A DNA stretch of 64,000 bases, taken from positions 186,001-250,000 of the forward strand of contig JAOAIJ010000009.1 of the NCBI GenBank assembly GCA_026414765.1, read 5' to 3'. This document shows positions 46,125 through 55,114 of the stretch, in pieces. Each line of letters begins with the position of its first letter. Position 1 is the stretch's first letter. The notes under the pieces were generated by a model. The model was given only the letters and a program-made list of their open reading frames with translations, ran no database searches and was not told where the DNA came from. The stretch is from Clostridia bacterium (lineage in GTDB: Bacteria > Bacillota > Clostridia > Acetivibrionales > DSM-27016). Made by a program: the position numbers and the translations under genes.

Positions 46125-47840
46125 CTAAACACTAAACTTATGAATACTATCCTGCAAATTTGTTGCCAAACTTGTCAGTTCTTCGGCAAATGTCGATATT
46201 TGCTGGATTACAGACATCTGCTCCTCAGCCGAAGCAGCAACCTGTTGAGTGCAGGCAGCAGCATTTTCTGCTATATCTGCAATATTGCTAATATCAGTTC
46301 CGGTTTCCTTTGCATTTGAGTTTAGCAGGTTTGCAGCCGCTGTAACCTCTTTTACTTTTTCAGTTATCTTAATAACGGTATCTGTAATATGCCAAAACGC
46401 ATTTACAGTATCTGCCATAGCCTTTTCCTGATCCGCTGCGGAAACCCTGACTTTATCCACTTCTTTAACAGTGTGTTCGATACTTGCTTTAACCTCTTTT
46501 ACAATATCCTGTATCTTTTTTACTGATCTGCTAGACTGCTCAGCCAGCTTCTTAACCTCTTCTGAAACTATAGCAAAGCCTCTTCCATGTTCTCCTGCAC
46601 GTGCTGCTTCAATTGCGGCATTCAACGAAAGCATTTCTGTCTGAGCTGCTATTCCTCTGATTGTATCCACTATTAACCCTATTTCCTTTGATTTTTCCGA
46701 TAATTCTGTTATAGATGCACCTACATTTATCACTATAGCCTTGTTTTCAAGTATCTTTTCCTTCTGGTACCGGACAGATATTTCGCCAGATTTTATGGTT
46801 TCTTTCGACCTTTCAGCCAATTCTTCCGACTTCTCCATATCAGCCGCAATTTTATCCAGTCCTGTTATTATTTCTGTAATGCTTGACTTACCCCTATCAG
46901 ATGACACAGCCTGCTCTGAAGCCCCTTTTGCCAGGTCAGACGTAGCTGTTGCAACCTGTTCGGACATTTTCAGAATAACAGATGTAGACGACATCACTTC
47001 TTTGGAAGATTCTGCGACACTGGCCCCCATGACTCTCACATCTTTTAGCAGTGCCTGAACGTTCATTATCATGCTGTTAAATGCCCGTGAAATTATACCT
47101 ATTTCATCCTTCTGATCAATATCTATCAGTTTTGAAAAATCATATTCCGCGAGTCTGTCCAGATGTTTCAAAAGCTTCCTGATGCTTCGATTCAGTGGAA
47201 TTGTGATTAAAGCAGCCATTGCTGCAGCTAAAATTACAAAGGCTAGTGTAAATATATGAATTCTGTTAATAACGGAAGCCTTCATCTCATCCAGATCATC
47301 TATATAAATCCCGCTTCCGACTATCCATTTCCATGGTTCAAACCCCTTAACATATGACATTTTCGGCTGAGGTTTTTCCCTGCCGGGCTTTGGCCACTGA
47401 TACTTAACAACTCCTTCTCCACTTTCTTTAACCTTGTCAACAAAAGCGGAAAAAAGCCTAAAACCGGTAGGATCCTTGTATTCTGAAAGATTTTGCCCGT
47501 CTAATTCAGATTTAGTAGGATGCATTATCATTACAGGAGTATAGTCATTTATCCAAAAATAATCATTACTGCCGTAGCGCATTCTGTTTATTTCAGACCG
47601 AGCCATCTCCTTTGCTTTTTCCTCGGATACTATGCCTTTCCGGACCTGGTCGTAATAATATTCCATCGTACTGTAAGGCACCTCAACGAGATTCTGCATC
47701 TTATTAATCGACCGTAACTCTATAGTTTTTTCAATGGTTGGAATTATAAAGACTTCAATTAATGCAATAAATGAAAGCAATAATATTGCACAAAGGATAA
47801 AAATTTTATTGCTTAGCCTTAGATTTTTCAATAGCTTCAT
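46125..47840 (-). CDS. Methyl-accepting chemotaxis protein with a single Cache sensor
   Basis: 571 residues from the ATG at 47840 (AGGTGGG upstream). Membrane helix, then an outer single-Cache domain (about 35-190, with [15 protein letters not shown] and [13 protein letters not shown]), a second helix, HAMP, and the long cytoplasmic signalling coiled coil. The hairpin tip reads [18 protein letters not shown]. Single-Cache receptors of this type often sense small organic acids. A promoter resembling the flagellar sigma-D (sigma-28) type lies just upstream, so the gene is probably coexpressed with motility genes. Confidence 0.92.
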   Translation of the reverse strand: MKLLKNLRLSNKIFILCAILLLSFIALIEVFIIPTIEKTIELRSINKMQNLVEVPYSTMEYYYDQVRKGIVSEEKAKEMARSEINRMRYGSNDYFWINDYTPVMIMHPTKSELDGQNLSEYKDPTGFRLFSAFVDKVKESGEGVVKYQWPKPGREKPQPKMSYVKGFEPWKWIVGSGIYIDDLDEMKASVINRIHIFTLAFVILAAAMAALITIPLNRSIRKLLKHLDRLAEYDFSKLIDIDQKDEIGIISRAFNSMIMNVQALLKDVRVMGASVAESSKEVMSSTSVILKMSEQVATATSDLAKGASEQAVSSDRGKSSITEIITGLDKIAADMEKSEELAERSKETIKSGEISVRYQKEKILENKAIVINVGASITELSEKSKEIGLIVDTIRGIAAQTEMLSLNAAIEAARAGEHGRGFAIVSEEVKKLAEQSSRSVKKIQDIVKEVKASIEHTVKEVDKVRVSAADQEKAMADTVNAFWHITDTVIKITEKVKEVTAAANLLNSNAKETGTDISNIADIAENAAACTQQVAASAEEQMSVIQQISTFAEELTSLATNLQDSIHKFSV

Positions 47841-47878
47841 CTTGTATCCCACCTAACATTTATTTAAAACTACTATTT

Positions 47879-47906
47879 TTATCGGAATAATAACAGAAAT
47901 TCTTGA
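47879..47906 (-). promoter_or_regulatory. Sigma-D (sigma-28)-like promoter of the chemotaxis gene
   Basis: On the minus strand, TCAA (complement of 47903-47906), 16 bases, then TCCGATAA (complement of 47879-47886). The flagellar consensus is TAAA-N15/16-GCCGATAA, so the -10 part matches 7 of 8. It lies about 40 bases before the ATG. Confidence 0.6.
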
Positions 47907-47959
47907 GCATATGACGCTTATCCAGTATAAATTACCAGATACAGGCTTTTAGTACAAAC

Positions 47960-48008
47960 AAAAACACGGTCAGTTCTTAAAGCAAACTTAGGAACTGACC
48001 GTGTTTTT
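47960..48008. terminator. Strong terminator of the small Cys-rich gene
   Basis: A 17-bp stem joins 47960-47976 (AAAAACACGGTCAGTTC) to 47992-48008. A- and T-runs are inside the arms, so it can work in both directions. It ends the gene at 48023 on the minus strand. Confidence 0.9.
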
Positions 48009-48022
48009 AGTAATAATAAGCA

Positions 48023-48211
48023 TTAAAGATTCTTTTCCGTTTTCTTCAGCTTTTCTGCAAGTTTTAAAGCTTCTTCATAGGATACAGGTTTTTTGAAATC
48101 CATAACCATTCCACCCGCAACCCAATCCTTACGCTTTTGATTCTTTTCCGGACAGTGCTGGTTACTGCACTTCCCGTTTTTCTTCATAGATCCGCACTTG
48201 CAAAAATCCAT
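48023..48211 (-). CDS. Small Cys-rich, probably zinc-binding protein
   Basis: 62 residues from the ATG at 48211, which sits nine bases after GGAGG; an ATG three codons earlier is too close to the site. FCKCGSMKKNGKCSNQHCPEK has four or five cysteines spaced like a small zinc knuckle, followed by a charged helical C-terminus (SYEEALKLAEKLKKTEKNL). Family not recognised with certainty; function unknown. It has its own terminator. Confidence 0.65.
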   Translation of the reverse strand: MDFCKCGSMKKNGKCSNQHCPEKNQKRKDWVAGGMVMDFKKPVSYEEALKLAEKLKKTEKNL

Positions 48212-48334
48212 AAATAACATTCCTCCACATCTTAAGCTATGCCTATTTTAGATTCCATACTATATTTTTACTCCCCCTCAAATAATAGCAGCCCATACTC
48301 CCCTTGACAGCTATCATGCGCTATTAGTATATTC

Positions 48335-48368
48335 AAAAAAGGGAAGCTGCTTATAGAAGCCTCTTCCC
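48335..48368 (-). terminator. Terminator of the DUF1540 gene
   Basis: GGGAAG (48341-48346) pairs with CTTCCC (48363-48368), and the inner GCTT pairs with AAGC. On the minus strand six Ts follow (48335-48340). Confidence 0.75.
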
Positions 48369-48374
48369 ACTGAT

Positions 48375-48542
48375 TTATCTTTCATCTTTAAAGGTTGTAC
48401 AACATGTATCATCACTTATGTCTGCACGTCTGCCACCCATAGGGTTCACTTCAAGTGCTTGCGCATGACACATATACTCTTCGTTAAACACACAGTTTGT
48501 AACACCGCATTTTACCTGCATACATGGTGATTTTGCATCCAT
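48375..48542 (-). CDS. Small DUF1540-domain Cys-rich protein
   Basis: 55 residues, found by reading the minus strand: ATG at 48542-48540, stop at 48377-48375, with AAAGGAGGTGAGG just upstream. It reads MDAKSPCMQVKCGVTNC, then VFNEEYMCHAQALEVNPMGG and ends DISDDTCCTTFKDER. The cysteine pattern and the EVNxMG...DTxCxTF ending are those of the DUF1540 family, short, probably metal-binding proteins common in clostridia. The function is unknown. The gene has its own terminator. Confidence 0.85.
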   Translation of the reverse strand: MDAKSPCMQVKCGVTNCVFNEEYMCHAQALEVNPMGGRRADISDDTCCTTFKDER

Positions 48543-48747
48543 TTGCCTCACCTCCTTTGGCCGGAGAAAATAGTAATATTTCTAGCACCTTCAGACAATA
48601 AATTTGTCTCTTGCTCCAGTTAACTTTATTTCAATGCAATTGTTTTTGTTTTTCTTACAATTATTATGTTAACATGCTTACTATTATATGCTGAAAAAAA
48701 ATTATATTAATAAAATTTTTTGGCATAATGAAAATTTAATATAAACA

Positions 48748-48778
48748 AAAAAAGACTCGTACCAACCGAGTCTTTTTT
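48748..48778. terminator. Bidirectional terminator after the Fpg/Nei-like gene
   Basis: AAAAAAGACTCG (48748-48759) pairs with CGAGTCTTTTTT (48767-48778). On the minus strand it ends the gene at 48819. Confidence 0.85.
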
Positions 48779-48818
48779 GCTTATATCAGCAGATTATTGA
48801 CTAGCAAAACGGGTTAAC

Positions 48819-49646
48819 TTATATCGTCTGGCAGCCATTACAATAATATATGCTGCCACCCATGTAGTTTTCTTTTTTGATAGTATTTCCACATATATCA
48901 CACTGTCTGCCTGCTGTATTCTTGCTCGCTTTTGTCCTGTAACCCCCAGGACAACCGAACAAATCTCTTTCGGTGTCTCTTCCTCCCTGAAATGTCATCT
49001 CGGCAAGAGTAGATTTTATAGTATCAAAAAGCTTTTCCTTATCTGCTATGGATAAGGTATTCATTTTCCTTTTAGGGTGTATCCCGGCAATATAAAGTAT
49101 GTCCTGCAAAACACCGTTACCAAGCCCGGGTATTCTTTGTTCGGTAGCAAGAAAGGCTTTGGCGCTTAACTTCTGAACCTCAGGTATTGTAGCAAGTCGG
49201 TCAAAATATACTTTACTAAACTCTTCAGATAAGGGAGACGGTTTCTCTTTTGCAGTTTTATAGTAGATATTGTCATATTCACCTTCACCGAAACTGCATA
49301 AAGCTCCATACATCTGAACACATGCACTGACAGCAGAAAAGTCCTCAAACTCTATCAGGAGCTGGTGTTTCTGGGGTCGCTGTTCATTTTGGTTATGATA
49401 CCGTACTCCTACCCCTTCACTGAACAGCACTCTTTTGTCCTCTGCTTCAATTTCTACCATGCTGCCAAAACCTCTGACTCCTTTTATAGTTTTACCGTAA
49501 AGCAGCTCATGGTAACTCTGCGGATCTCCATGATACCAGGCAAACTTATGCGGTGTCTGTGCTGCAGTCACATTAGCAATTTTTTTTCCCTTAATACTAT
49601 CATTAAGTTGACATGCAATGGTCAAAGCTTCAGGTAATTCAATCAT
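48819..49646 (-). CDS. Fpg/Nei-family DNA glycosylase homologue lacking the N-terminal proline
   Basis: 275 residues from the ATG at 49646 (GGAG eight bases upstream). N-terminal beta-sandwich, helix-two-turn-helix (around LSAKAFLATEQRIPGLGNGVLQDILYIAGIHP) and a C-terminal zinc finger CDIC...CNGC. Active Fpg/Nei enzymes begin MPE, and the proline exposed after Met removal is the Schiff-base nucleophile. Here the protein begins MIELPEA, so the Pro is Ile while the Glu is kept, and Met would not normally be removed before Ile. DNA binding is likely; classical glycosylase/lyase activity is doubtful. Possibly a divergent subfamily. Confidence 0.85.
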   Translation of the reverse strand: MIELPEALTIACQLNDSIKGKKIANVTAAQTPHKFAWYHGDPQSYHELLYGKTIKGVRGFGSMVEIEAEDKRVLFSEGVGVRYHNQNEQRPQKHQLLIEFEDFSAVSACVQMYGALCSFGEGEYDNIYYKTAKEKPSPLSEEFSKVYFDRLATIPEVQKLSAKAFLATEQRIPGLGNGVLQDILYIAGIHPKRKMNTLSIADKEKLFDTIKSTLAEMTFQGGRDTERDLFGCPGGYRTKASKNTAGRQCDICGNTIKKENYMGGSIYYCNGCQTI

Positions 49647-49726
49647 AGACAAAACTCCTTTACAGTAAATTGAGGAACAGTCCTTGTCTTAAGTTTGTAT
49701 ATTTAATAAATTCAATCCAGGTCGGG

Positions 49727-50182
49727 CTATTTCAATGGCATTACTATTCTCGTCAGCAGCTCACTCTCAGGCACATCATTAGGCGAATTAAGATAATACT
49801 CATAGTACACACCCTGTTTCTCATAGCCATTTTCGTCTATCCATCCGAACATCTCGTTGTAAGGCTGTTCCATTCCGGCATATGCGCCTTTATATACATA
49901 CGAGACGTATTTACCCTTAGGCAATTCTCCTGATCTGATTTCGTCTTTTCCAGGCAAGATCCTTGATACCGGAAATCCCATCTCAACATCCAGATCATTC
50001 ATATCCAGATTGTGATAAGCTGTAAATGGAGCATCCGACGGCTGCTCTCCAAGCTCATTCATATATTGTATTATTCTGTCATAGCACTCTCCGATCAAAG
50101 CAGATAAATTTTCAAACGCTGTTCTCGTTCTAATGGACAGCACAGGTTGTTCTTTTTGCTCATTCAGTTCAATTTTTGACAT
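49727..50182 (-). CDS. GyrI-like small-molecule-binding protein
   Basis: 151 residues from the ATG at 50182 (GGAGGAAAGG upstream). Matches the GyrI-like/AraC effector-binding (SOUL-type) fold: an early PVLSIRTRTAFENLSALIGECYDRI, then GFPVSRILPG and GKYVSYVYKGAYAGMEQPYNEMFGWIDENGYE. Stand-alone members bind drugs or other hydrophobic molecules, and some detoxify them. It follows the WYL regulator gene on the same strand; a TGACA-N6-TGTCA repeat between them may be the operator. Confidence 0.8.
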   Translation of the reverse strand: MSKIELNEQKEQPVLSIRTRTAFENLSALIGECYDRIIQYMNELGEQPSDAPFTAYHNLDMNDLDVEMGFPVSRILPGKDEIRSGELPKGKYVSYVYKGAYAGMEQPYNEMFGWIDENGYEKQGVYYEYYLNSPNDVPESELLTRIVMPLK

Positions 50183-50286
50183 ACACCTTTCCTCCACTTC
50201 TCCCGATCCGTATCAGTTAACAAAACCGGCTTACTTAATGTGTATTTCCTCATATATGAAGTGTATTAATCATATATCAAAAAATT

Positions 50287-50302
50287 TGACAACTGTATGT
50301 CA
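50287..50302. promoter_or_regulatory. Inverted repeat, candidate WYL-regulator operator
   Basis: TGACA (50287-50291), six bases, TGTCA (50298-50302). It lies in the 128-base gap between the WYL regulator and the GyrI-like gene, upstream of the latter. HTH-WYL regulators often bind short TGACA/TGTCA-type repeats near GyrI-like genes; that is recalled, not shown here. Confidence 0.45.
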
Positions 50303-50310
50303 TATTAATA

Positions 50311-51222
50311 TTAATTATCATAGAATTTCAAAGTTTTTTTCATCCTGTCGGTTAAAATCTTCCGTATATGTTTCGGCTCAAGCACCTCAAGAAAGTACCC
50401 GAAGGACATCAGGTACCCGTATACCCACTCGTCCTCTGGAAGTGCTATGTCTACCCGGTAGGTCCCGTCTTCATTTCTGGTTATCATGTCCTCATCAAAA
50501 TCGTCATAAATTCTATATAAAACCTCAGGAGAAAACTTCAGTTTTAGATTCACCGGCGGCTTCTGGCTTCCATCCGACTCTTCTTTCCTTACGCTTTCCG
50601 GCCTTTTTCTTTCAAAGATTTCATTTGTCAGAAGTAATTTTTTAATCCTTGAAATCCGGAAGACCCGAAAATCCTGTCTGCCTTTGCAAAACCCCCATAA
50701 ATACCATGCCTGCCCCTTGAATATCAGCTTCATCGGCTCCATGCTTCTCAGGCTTTTATTTCCTTCTGCATTTATATACTCAAATGAAATTACCCTTCTT
50801 TCCAATACTGCCCTTTTAATATTTATAAACTTATTATATTCATTCGGTTTACTGCCCCACTGTGAAAAATCAATGTAAACCCAGTCGGCAGCTTCAGTAT
50901 TTTTGAAAACAGACCCAATCTTATCGATGATCATATCGATTTCCGGGTATTTTATTGCCTGTAGGGTTTTTAGGGCAAGAAGCAGACTGTCTATTTCATG
51001 GTCAGATACAAGTGTCCTATTCAGGGAGTAATTTTCCAGAAGCGCTATTCCCCCTCCGCTGCCTTTGTTTGTGAAAACAGGTACTCCCGCTGAAGACAAA
51101 ATATCTATATCCCTGTATATTGTTCTGGTGGAAACCCCAAACCTGTCAGACAGTTCTCTTGCTGTAATACTCTCTCTGTTAAGCAATATTATCGTTATTT
51201 CAAGCAAGCGGTTAATTTTCAT
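50311..51222 (-). CDS. HTH-WYL transcription regulator (YafY-like)
   Basis: 303 residues from the ATG at 51222 (AGGTGGGTG upstream). N-terminal winged helix of the DeoR/HTH_11 type (ITARELSDRFGVSTRTIYRDIDILSSAGVPVF) and a WYL domain around 130-200 (WYLWGFCKGRQDFRVFRISRI), then a WCX C-terminal part. WYL domains bind nucleotides or other effectors. It probably controls the GyrI-like gene downstream. Confidence 0.88.
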   Translation of the reverse strand: MKINRLLEITIILLNRESITARELSDRFGVSTRTIYRDIDILSSAGVPVFTNKGSGGGIALLENYSLNRTLVSDHEIDSLLLALKTLQAIKYPEIDMIIDKIGSVFKNTEAADWVYIDFSQWGSKPNEYNKFINIKRAVLERRVISFEYINAEGNKSLRSMEPMKLIFKGQAWYLWGFCKGRQDFRVFRISRIKKLLLTNEIFERKRPESVRKEESDGSQKPPVNLKLKFSPEVLYRIYDDFDEDMITRNEDGTYRVDIALPEDEWVYGYLMSFGYFLEVLEPKHIRKILTDRMKKTLKFYDN

Positions 51223-51294
51223 TGTTATCACCCACCTGCCTCAATTATACCCTACAAATGCGACAGCATATAGTCATATTTGAGAAATATTTCC

Positions 51295-53268
51295 TTACCG
51301 TTCTGCATTACCGTTTTCTATAATACTGAAAAGGCTAATACTATTCCCTTTATCACTCTTCTTCACTTTTTCTATTGTCCTGTTAATATATGAATACAGC
51401 TTTTCCTGAAATACCTCTTCAGTTGTCTCCCTGTTTTCGATCATCACAAGGCCCTTTTCCCAGCTTGCAGTCAATGAGGGATTCAGTAGTTCTTTCGCTG
51501 TACGGCGGACCAGCTCCACAATAGCTTCGCCCTTTAAGGTAGGGGTTACTACCTGTGTTTTATTCTGTATTTTTATATATCCTATTTCCTTCAGCTTCTT
51601 GATGATACCCGAACGTGTCGCAGAAGTCCCTATGCCACAGGTTTTTATTTGCTCTCTCAATTCTTCATTTTCTATAAACTTTCCTGCTTTCTCCATGGTT
51701 ATTATAAGAGAACCGTCGGTATATCTCGGAGGCGGCTTCGTTTCCTTCTCTTCCAGATCAAAGCCTTTGACAATGCTCTTTTCATTCTTTACTAATTTGT
51801 GTATAGGCGAATCTGTTATTTCTTCTTCCCCTTTTTGGACATTTACTTCGTATACCTCTTTCCATCCCGCTTCTTTTAAAGTTTTTGCATTTGATATAAA
51901 GACTTCGCCGTTAATATGAGTCTCTGCTTTAACTGTATTGTATTCTGCAGGCGGATAAAAAATAGCCAGAAATCTCTTTACTATCAGGTTATATACATTC
52001 CGTGCATCAGAATCGAAGCTCGATAAATCGGCTGTTACATACGTCGGAATAATGGCATAGTGATCAGTAACCTTTCCATTATCTACATACCGCTTGGTTG
52101 TTTTATTTATTTTGAGTTCGCCGAACTCCTTAATCCTCTGTACATGCTCCTTGAATCCCTGATTCCTGAACAGACCGTTTAGTACCTTTGGTACTTCCGC
52201 TAAGACATCAGTAGAAATAACCCTGCTGTCAGTTCTGGGATAGGAAATCAATTTCTTCTCATAAAGACTCTGAGCAATCTCCAGGGTCTTATCCACCGGA
52301 ATTTTATACTTCTTGTTTGCTTCTGACTGAAGCTCTGCAAGATTAAAGAGCAGAGGCGGCTGCTCCTGTTTTACTTTTACATCAACCTTCTTAATAATGG
52401 CTTCATTCCCTTTGAGCTTTTCTATCAACTCCTGAGCTTCTTCCTTGCCGATGTATTTATCATTTTCATCCGTATCCTCAACTTCCGGTTTGGTACTTTT
52501 TTTCTTAGGCTGCCACCGGCCTTTATACTCTATATTACTGTCCTGGGAAAGAAAAGTCCCCAATACACCATAGTGGATTTTAGGCACAAAATTCCTGATT
52601 TCCTGCTCCCTGTCCACAACAAGTCCCAATACGCAGGTCATAACCCTTCCGATGGCAATAACCGAAGGTTTGCTCTCCTTTATAAAAGCAGAGAGACTTC
52701 TACCAAACTTGCAGGTATAAATCCTGCTGAAGTTCATGCCGAAAAGCCAATCCTCCTTGGCCCGGCTGTAAGCAGCCCTTGAAAGGGAGTCGTACTCACT
52801 GATATCTTTTGCAGTATCTATTCCCTTTTTAATAGCTTCTTCAGTCTGCGAGGAAATCCATACCCTTTTGGCTGGTTTACTACATCCGCTCTGACTATAT
52901 ACAAGCCTGAAAATGTATTCACCTTCACGGCCACTATCGGTGCATGAGTAAACCATATCCACATCATTTCTGCACAAAAGCCTGCTTATTACCTCAAACT
53001 GTCTTCCTATACCTTTATCATCAATAACTATATATTTATATTCACTCGGAATTATGGGAAGATGCTCAACCTTCCATTCCTTGTAGATAGGATCGTAAGC
53101 ATCCGGGTAAGCCATTGTTACGAGATGTCCGAAGCACCATGTAACGATTATGCTCTCCGACTCAGCAAACCCTTTCGCTCTATCGTTTTTAGAAATCTGC
53201 AAGCCCAATACACCTGCAAAACTTGCTGCTACAGACGGCTTCTCTGTGATAAATAGTTTTTTTCCCAA
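51295..53268 (-). CDS. topB: DNA topoisomerase III (type IA)
   Basis: 657 residues starting at a TTG (53268) with AAAGGGG upstream. N-terminal Toprim domain (FITEKPSVAASFAGVLG, later CTDSGREGEYIF) and the topoisomerase IA core with active-site Tyr343 in YPRTDSRV. It relaxes and decatenates DNA through a 5'-phosphotyrosine link. In the Toprim acidic motif the usual DxD reads DSG, as in a clostridial branch of these enzymes. There are no C-terminal zinc fingers. Single gene. Confidence 0.92.
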   Translation of the reverse strand: MGKKLFITEKPSVAASFAGVLGLQISKNDRAKGFAESESIIVTWCFGHLVTMAYPDAYDPIYKEWKVEHLPIIPSEYKYIVIDDKGIGRQFEVISRLLCRNDVDMVYSCTDSGREGEYIFRLVYSQSGCSKPAKRVWISSQTEEAIKKGIDTAKDISEYDSLSRAAYSRAKEDWLFGMNFSRIYTCKFGRSLSAFIKESKPSVIAIGRVMTCVLGLVVDREQEIRNFVPKIHYGVLGTFLSQDSNIEYKGRWQPKKKSTKPEVEDTDENDKYIGKEEAQELIEKLKGNEAIIKKVDVKVKQEQPPLLFNLAELQSEANKKYKIPVDKTLEIAQSLYEKKLISYPRTDSRVISTDVLAEVPKVLNGLFRNQGFKEHVQRIKEFGELKINKTTKRYVDNGKVTDHYAIIPTYVTADLSSFDSDARNVYNLIVKRFLAIFYPPAEYNTVKAETHINGEVFISNAKTLKEAGWKEVYEVNVQKGEEEITDSPIHKLVKNEKSIVKGFDLEEKETKPPPRYTDGSLIITMEKAGKFIENEELREQIKTCGIGTSATRSGIIKKLKEIGYIKIQNKTQVVTPTLKGEAIVELVRRTAKELLNPSLTASWEKGLVMIENRETTEEVFQEKLYSYINRTIEKVKKSDKGNSISLFSIIENGNAER

Positions 53269-53574
53269 AGTAATCCCCTTTAAGACTTATTATGTCTAAT
53301 CATTATAGATAAAGTGAGGACTTTTTTCAAGTAAGAAACCTGTGTATAAAAACTTCCTCAGCATCCATGATAAACCTCTAGCTTTACTCACCCAGCCTGT
53401 TTGATATTTTTGTGAATAAAACGCATAGATAGCGGATATGAACACACTTTAATCCGGGCAAACCAGGGCTGTAATCCTGTAAATCACAGAATTCTATCCT
53501 TCATCATACTATATAGAAAAGAGTTATGTTAATTACAGATCATTGCCATTCTTCTGAGAGAGGTGACAGCACAT

Positions 53575-54462
53575 ATGTATACATTTTCCAGACTTAACGA
53601 AGTATATAAGGCATCTCATGAATTAATCATTGATGGTTCTTCAAAAATAGTTTTCTTCAGTGACTGTCACAGAGGTGATAACAGTAAGGCAGACAACTTT
53701 GCGCCCAACCGCAGCATCTACCTGTCTGCATTAGAATACTACTATACCCACGGATTTACCTATGTCGAAATCGGTGACGGTGACGAGCTGTGGGAAAACA
53801 AACACTTTTCATCAATTATTCAAGCACATCTGGATGTATACCTTTTGATGCAGAAATTCTATAACAAAGGCAGGCTTTATATGGTGTGGGGAAATCACGA
53901 TATTATGAAGAAGAACAGAAATTTTGTGAGGAAGAACCTGTATGAGTATTATAATCCTGTAACGCAAAAGTTCGATCCGCTTTTGGACGGTATAAGCATC
54001 TATGAAGGGTTGATACTGCGATACAAGGATAAGCCGAATAGTATTTTTGTAGTTCATGGCCATCAAGGTGATTTGCTCAATGATTTTCTGTGGCCTGTGG
54101 CCTGCTTTCTTGTAAGATATATATGGAGATATCTGGAGTCTTTAGGCTTTATTAACCCTGTCAGTCCGGCAAGGAGCACATCCAGAATGTATTCAATTGA
54201 GAACAATATAGTTGATTGGGTTAAAGCTAATAATCAAATGCTTATTGCAGGGCATACACACAATCCTGCCTTTGCCACACCCGGTTCACCGCCCTATTTC
54301 AACTCCGGGAGCTGTGTAAGCCGTGGATATATAACCTGTATTGAGGTACAAAACGGAGAAATATCACTATCGAAGTGGAGCAGAAAGCCTGACCGCAGCT
54401 GCCCTTTAAAAATTTCACACGAGGTTATTGCAGGCCCTGTAAAAGTTGAAGATTTCTCTTAG
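53575..54462 (+). CDS. Calcineurin-like metallophosphoesterase (LpxH-like)
   Basis: 295 residues from the ATG at 53575 (GAGAGAGG upstream; a GTG at 53563 is within that site). The metal-site motifs are in order: SDCHRGDN, GDGDELWEN, GNHD, VVHGHQGD and AGHTHNPAF. This set fits the UDP-2,3-diacylglucosamine pyrophosphatase-like branch, but a Gram-positive has no lipid A, so the substrate is another phosphodiester or pyrophosphate. Soluble, single gene. Confidence 0.87.
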   Translation: MYTFSRLNEVYKASHELIIDGSSKIVFFSDCHRGDNSKADNFAPNRSIYLSALEYYYTHGFTYVEIGDGDELWENKHFSSIIQAHLDVYLLMQKFYNKGRLYMVWGNHDIMKKNRNFVRKNLYEYYNPVTQKFDPLLDGISIYEGLILRYKDKPNSIFVVHGHQGDLLNDFLWPVACFLVRYIWRYLESLGFINPVSPARSTSRMYSIENNIVDWVKANNQMLIAGHTHNPAFATPGSPPYFNSGSCVSRGYITCIEVQNGEISLSKWSRKPDRSCPLKISHEVIAGPVKVEDFS

Positions 54463-55114
54463 CTGCGGCGATTTTCAGATATAAATCCCTTTGATATATT
54501 ACAGAATTTTACATGATATTTTTTCAAATACTGATTATATTTTACTCGTATTAAAAATCTTATAGCAACCATAATAATATGCGTAGGGTTCATAATAGTC
54601 GAGCCAAGGTTGTTATAGGGTCATATACGGCTTTATAACAGCCGGCCAAAGGCTAATGCCGGGTCATGTCAGGTTATAAGCACGGCTCGGTATTAGCCGG
54701 AGGGAAGAATGCTATATGTCCTGTAAGGCTGTGCTGCAGTAACAATGAAGGGGAATGTTGTCACTGTATGTTTTCATCTTACAAACGATATTCCCTTAAG
54801 TTATTGCAGTATGGTCAAAAGGGATGTATGGTATTCGAGCTGAGATTATCAACGTCACGCGTGATGTTTCAGGGTTCCGCAGGCATATGGAGTTCTTGTC
54901 CGGATTCTATTGTTTTATCAGTAGTTTTCGTTTATTTAGTCCATATGCTGGAGGTTTTCTGCAGTCTCATGATTGCAGCAGGCTTCTAAGGTATCCTTGG
55001 TAGTCGAGCAAAGGTTGGTGCAGGTTCCGTAATGCTTGCAGGCAGTCGGAAGATTGTTTGCAGGTATGCAGGGATTTGTATCAGCTGTAGCGAAGACTGT
55101 TATGGGCTCTACTT
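54463..55114 (+). other. 652-base gene-free stretch with imperfect repeats and hairpins
   Basis: The first 130 bases are AT-rich. From about 54597 the composition changes, becoming G-rich and C-poor on the plus strand. Related units recur: AGTCGAGCCAAGGTTGTTA (near 54598), AGCCGGCCAAAGGCTAATG (near 54641) and AGTCGAGCAAAGGTTGGTG (near 55002), with weaker ones near 54694 and 55043. Two hairpins are good: GGTTGTTATA (54609-54618) with TATAACAGCC (54635-54644), and 13 bp joining 54652-54664 with 54687-54699, using G-U pairs. A 107-codon frame at 54666 has no ribosome binding site. It may be a structured RNA or a decayed repeat element; unresolved. Confidence 0.5.

Noticed and set aside
54666-54989. 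107-codon frame in the repeat region
   Set aside because: No Shine-Dalgarno, composition unlike a protein gene, and it overlaps RNA-like hairpins.
54597-55060. CRISPR-like repeats
   Set aside because: The units are degenerate and unevenly spaced, with no constant spacers and no cas genes near.
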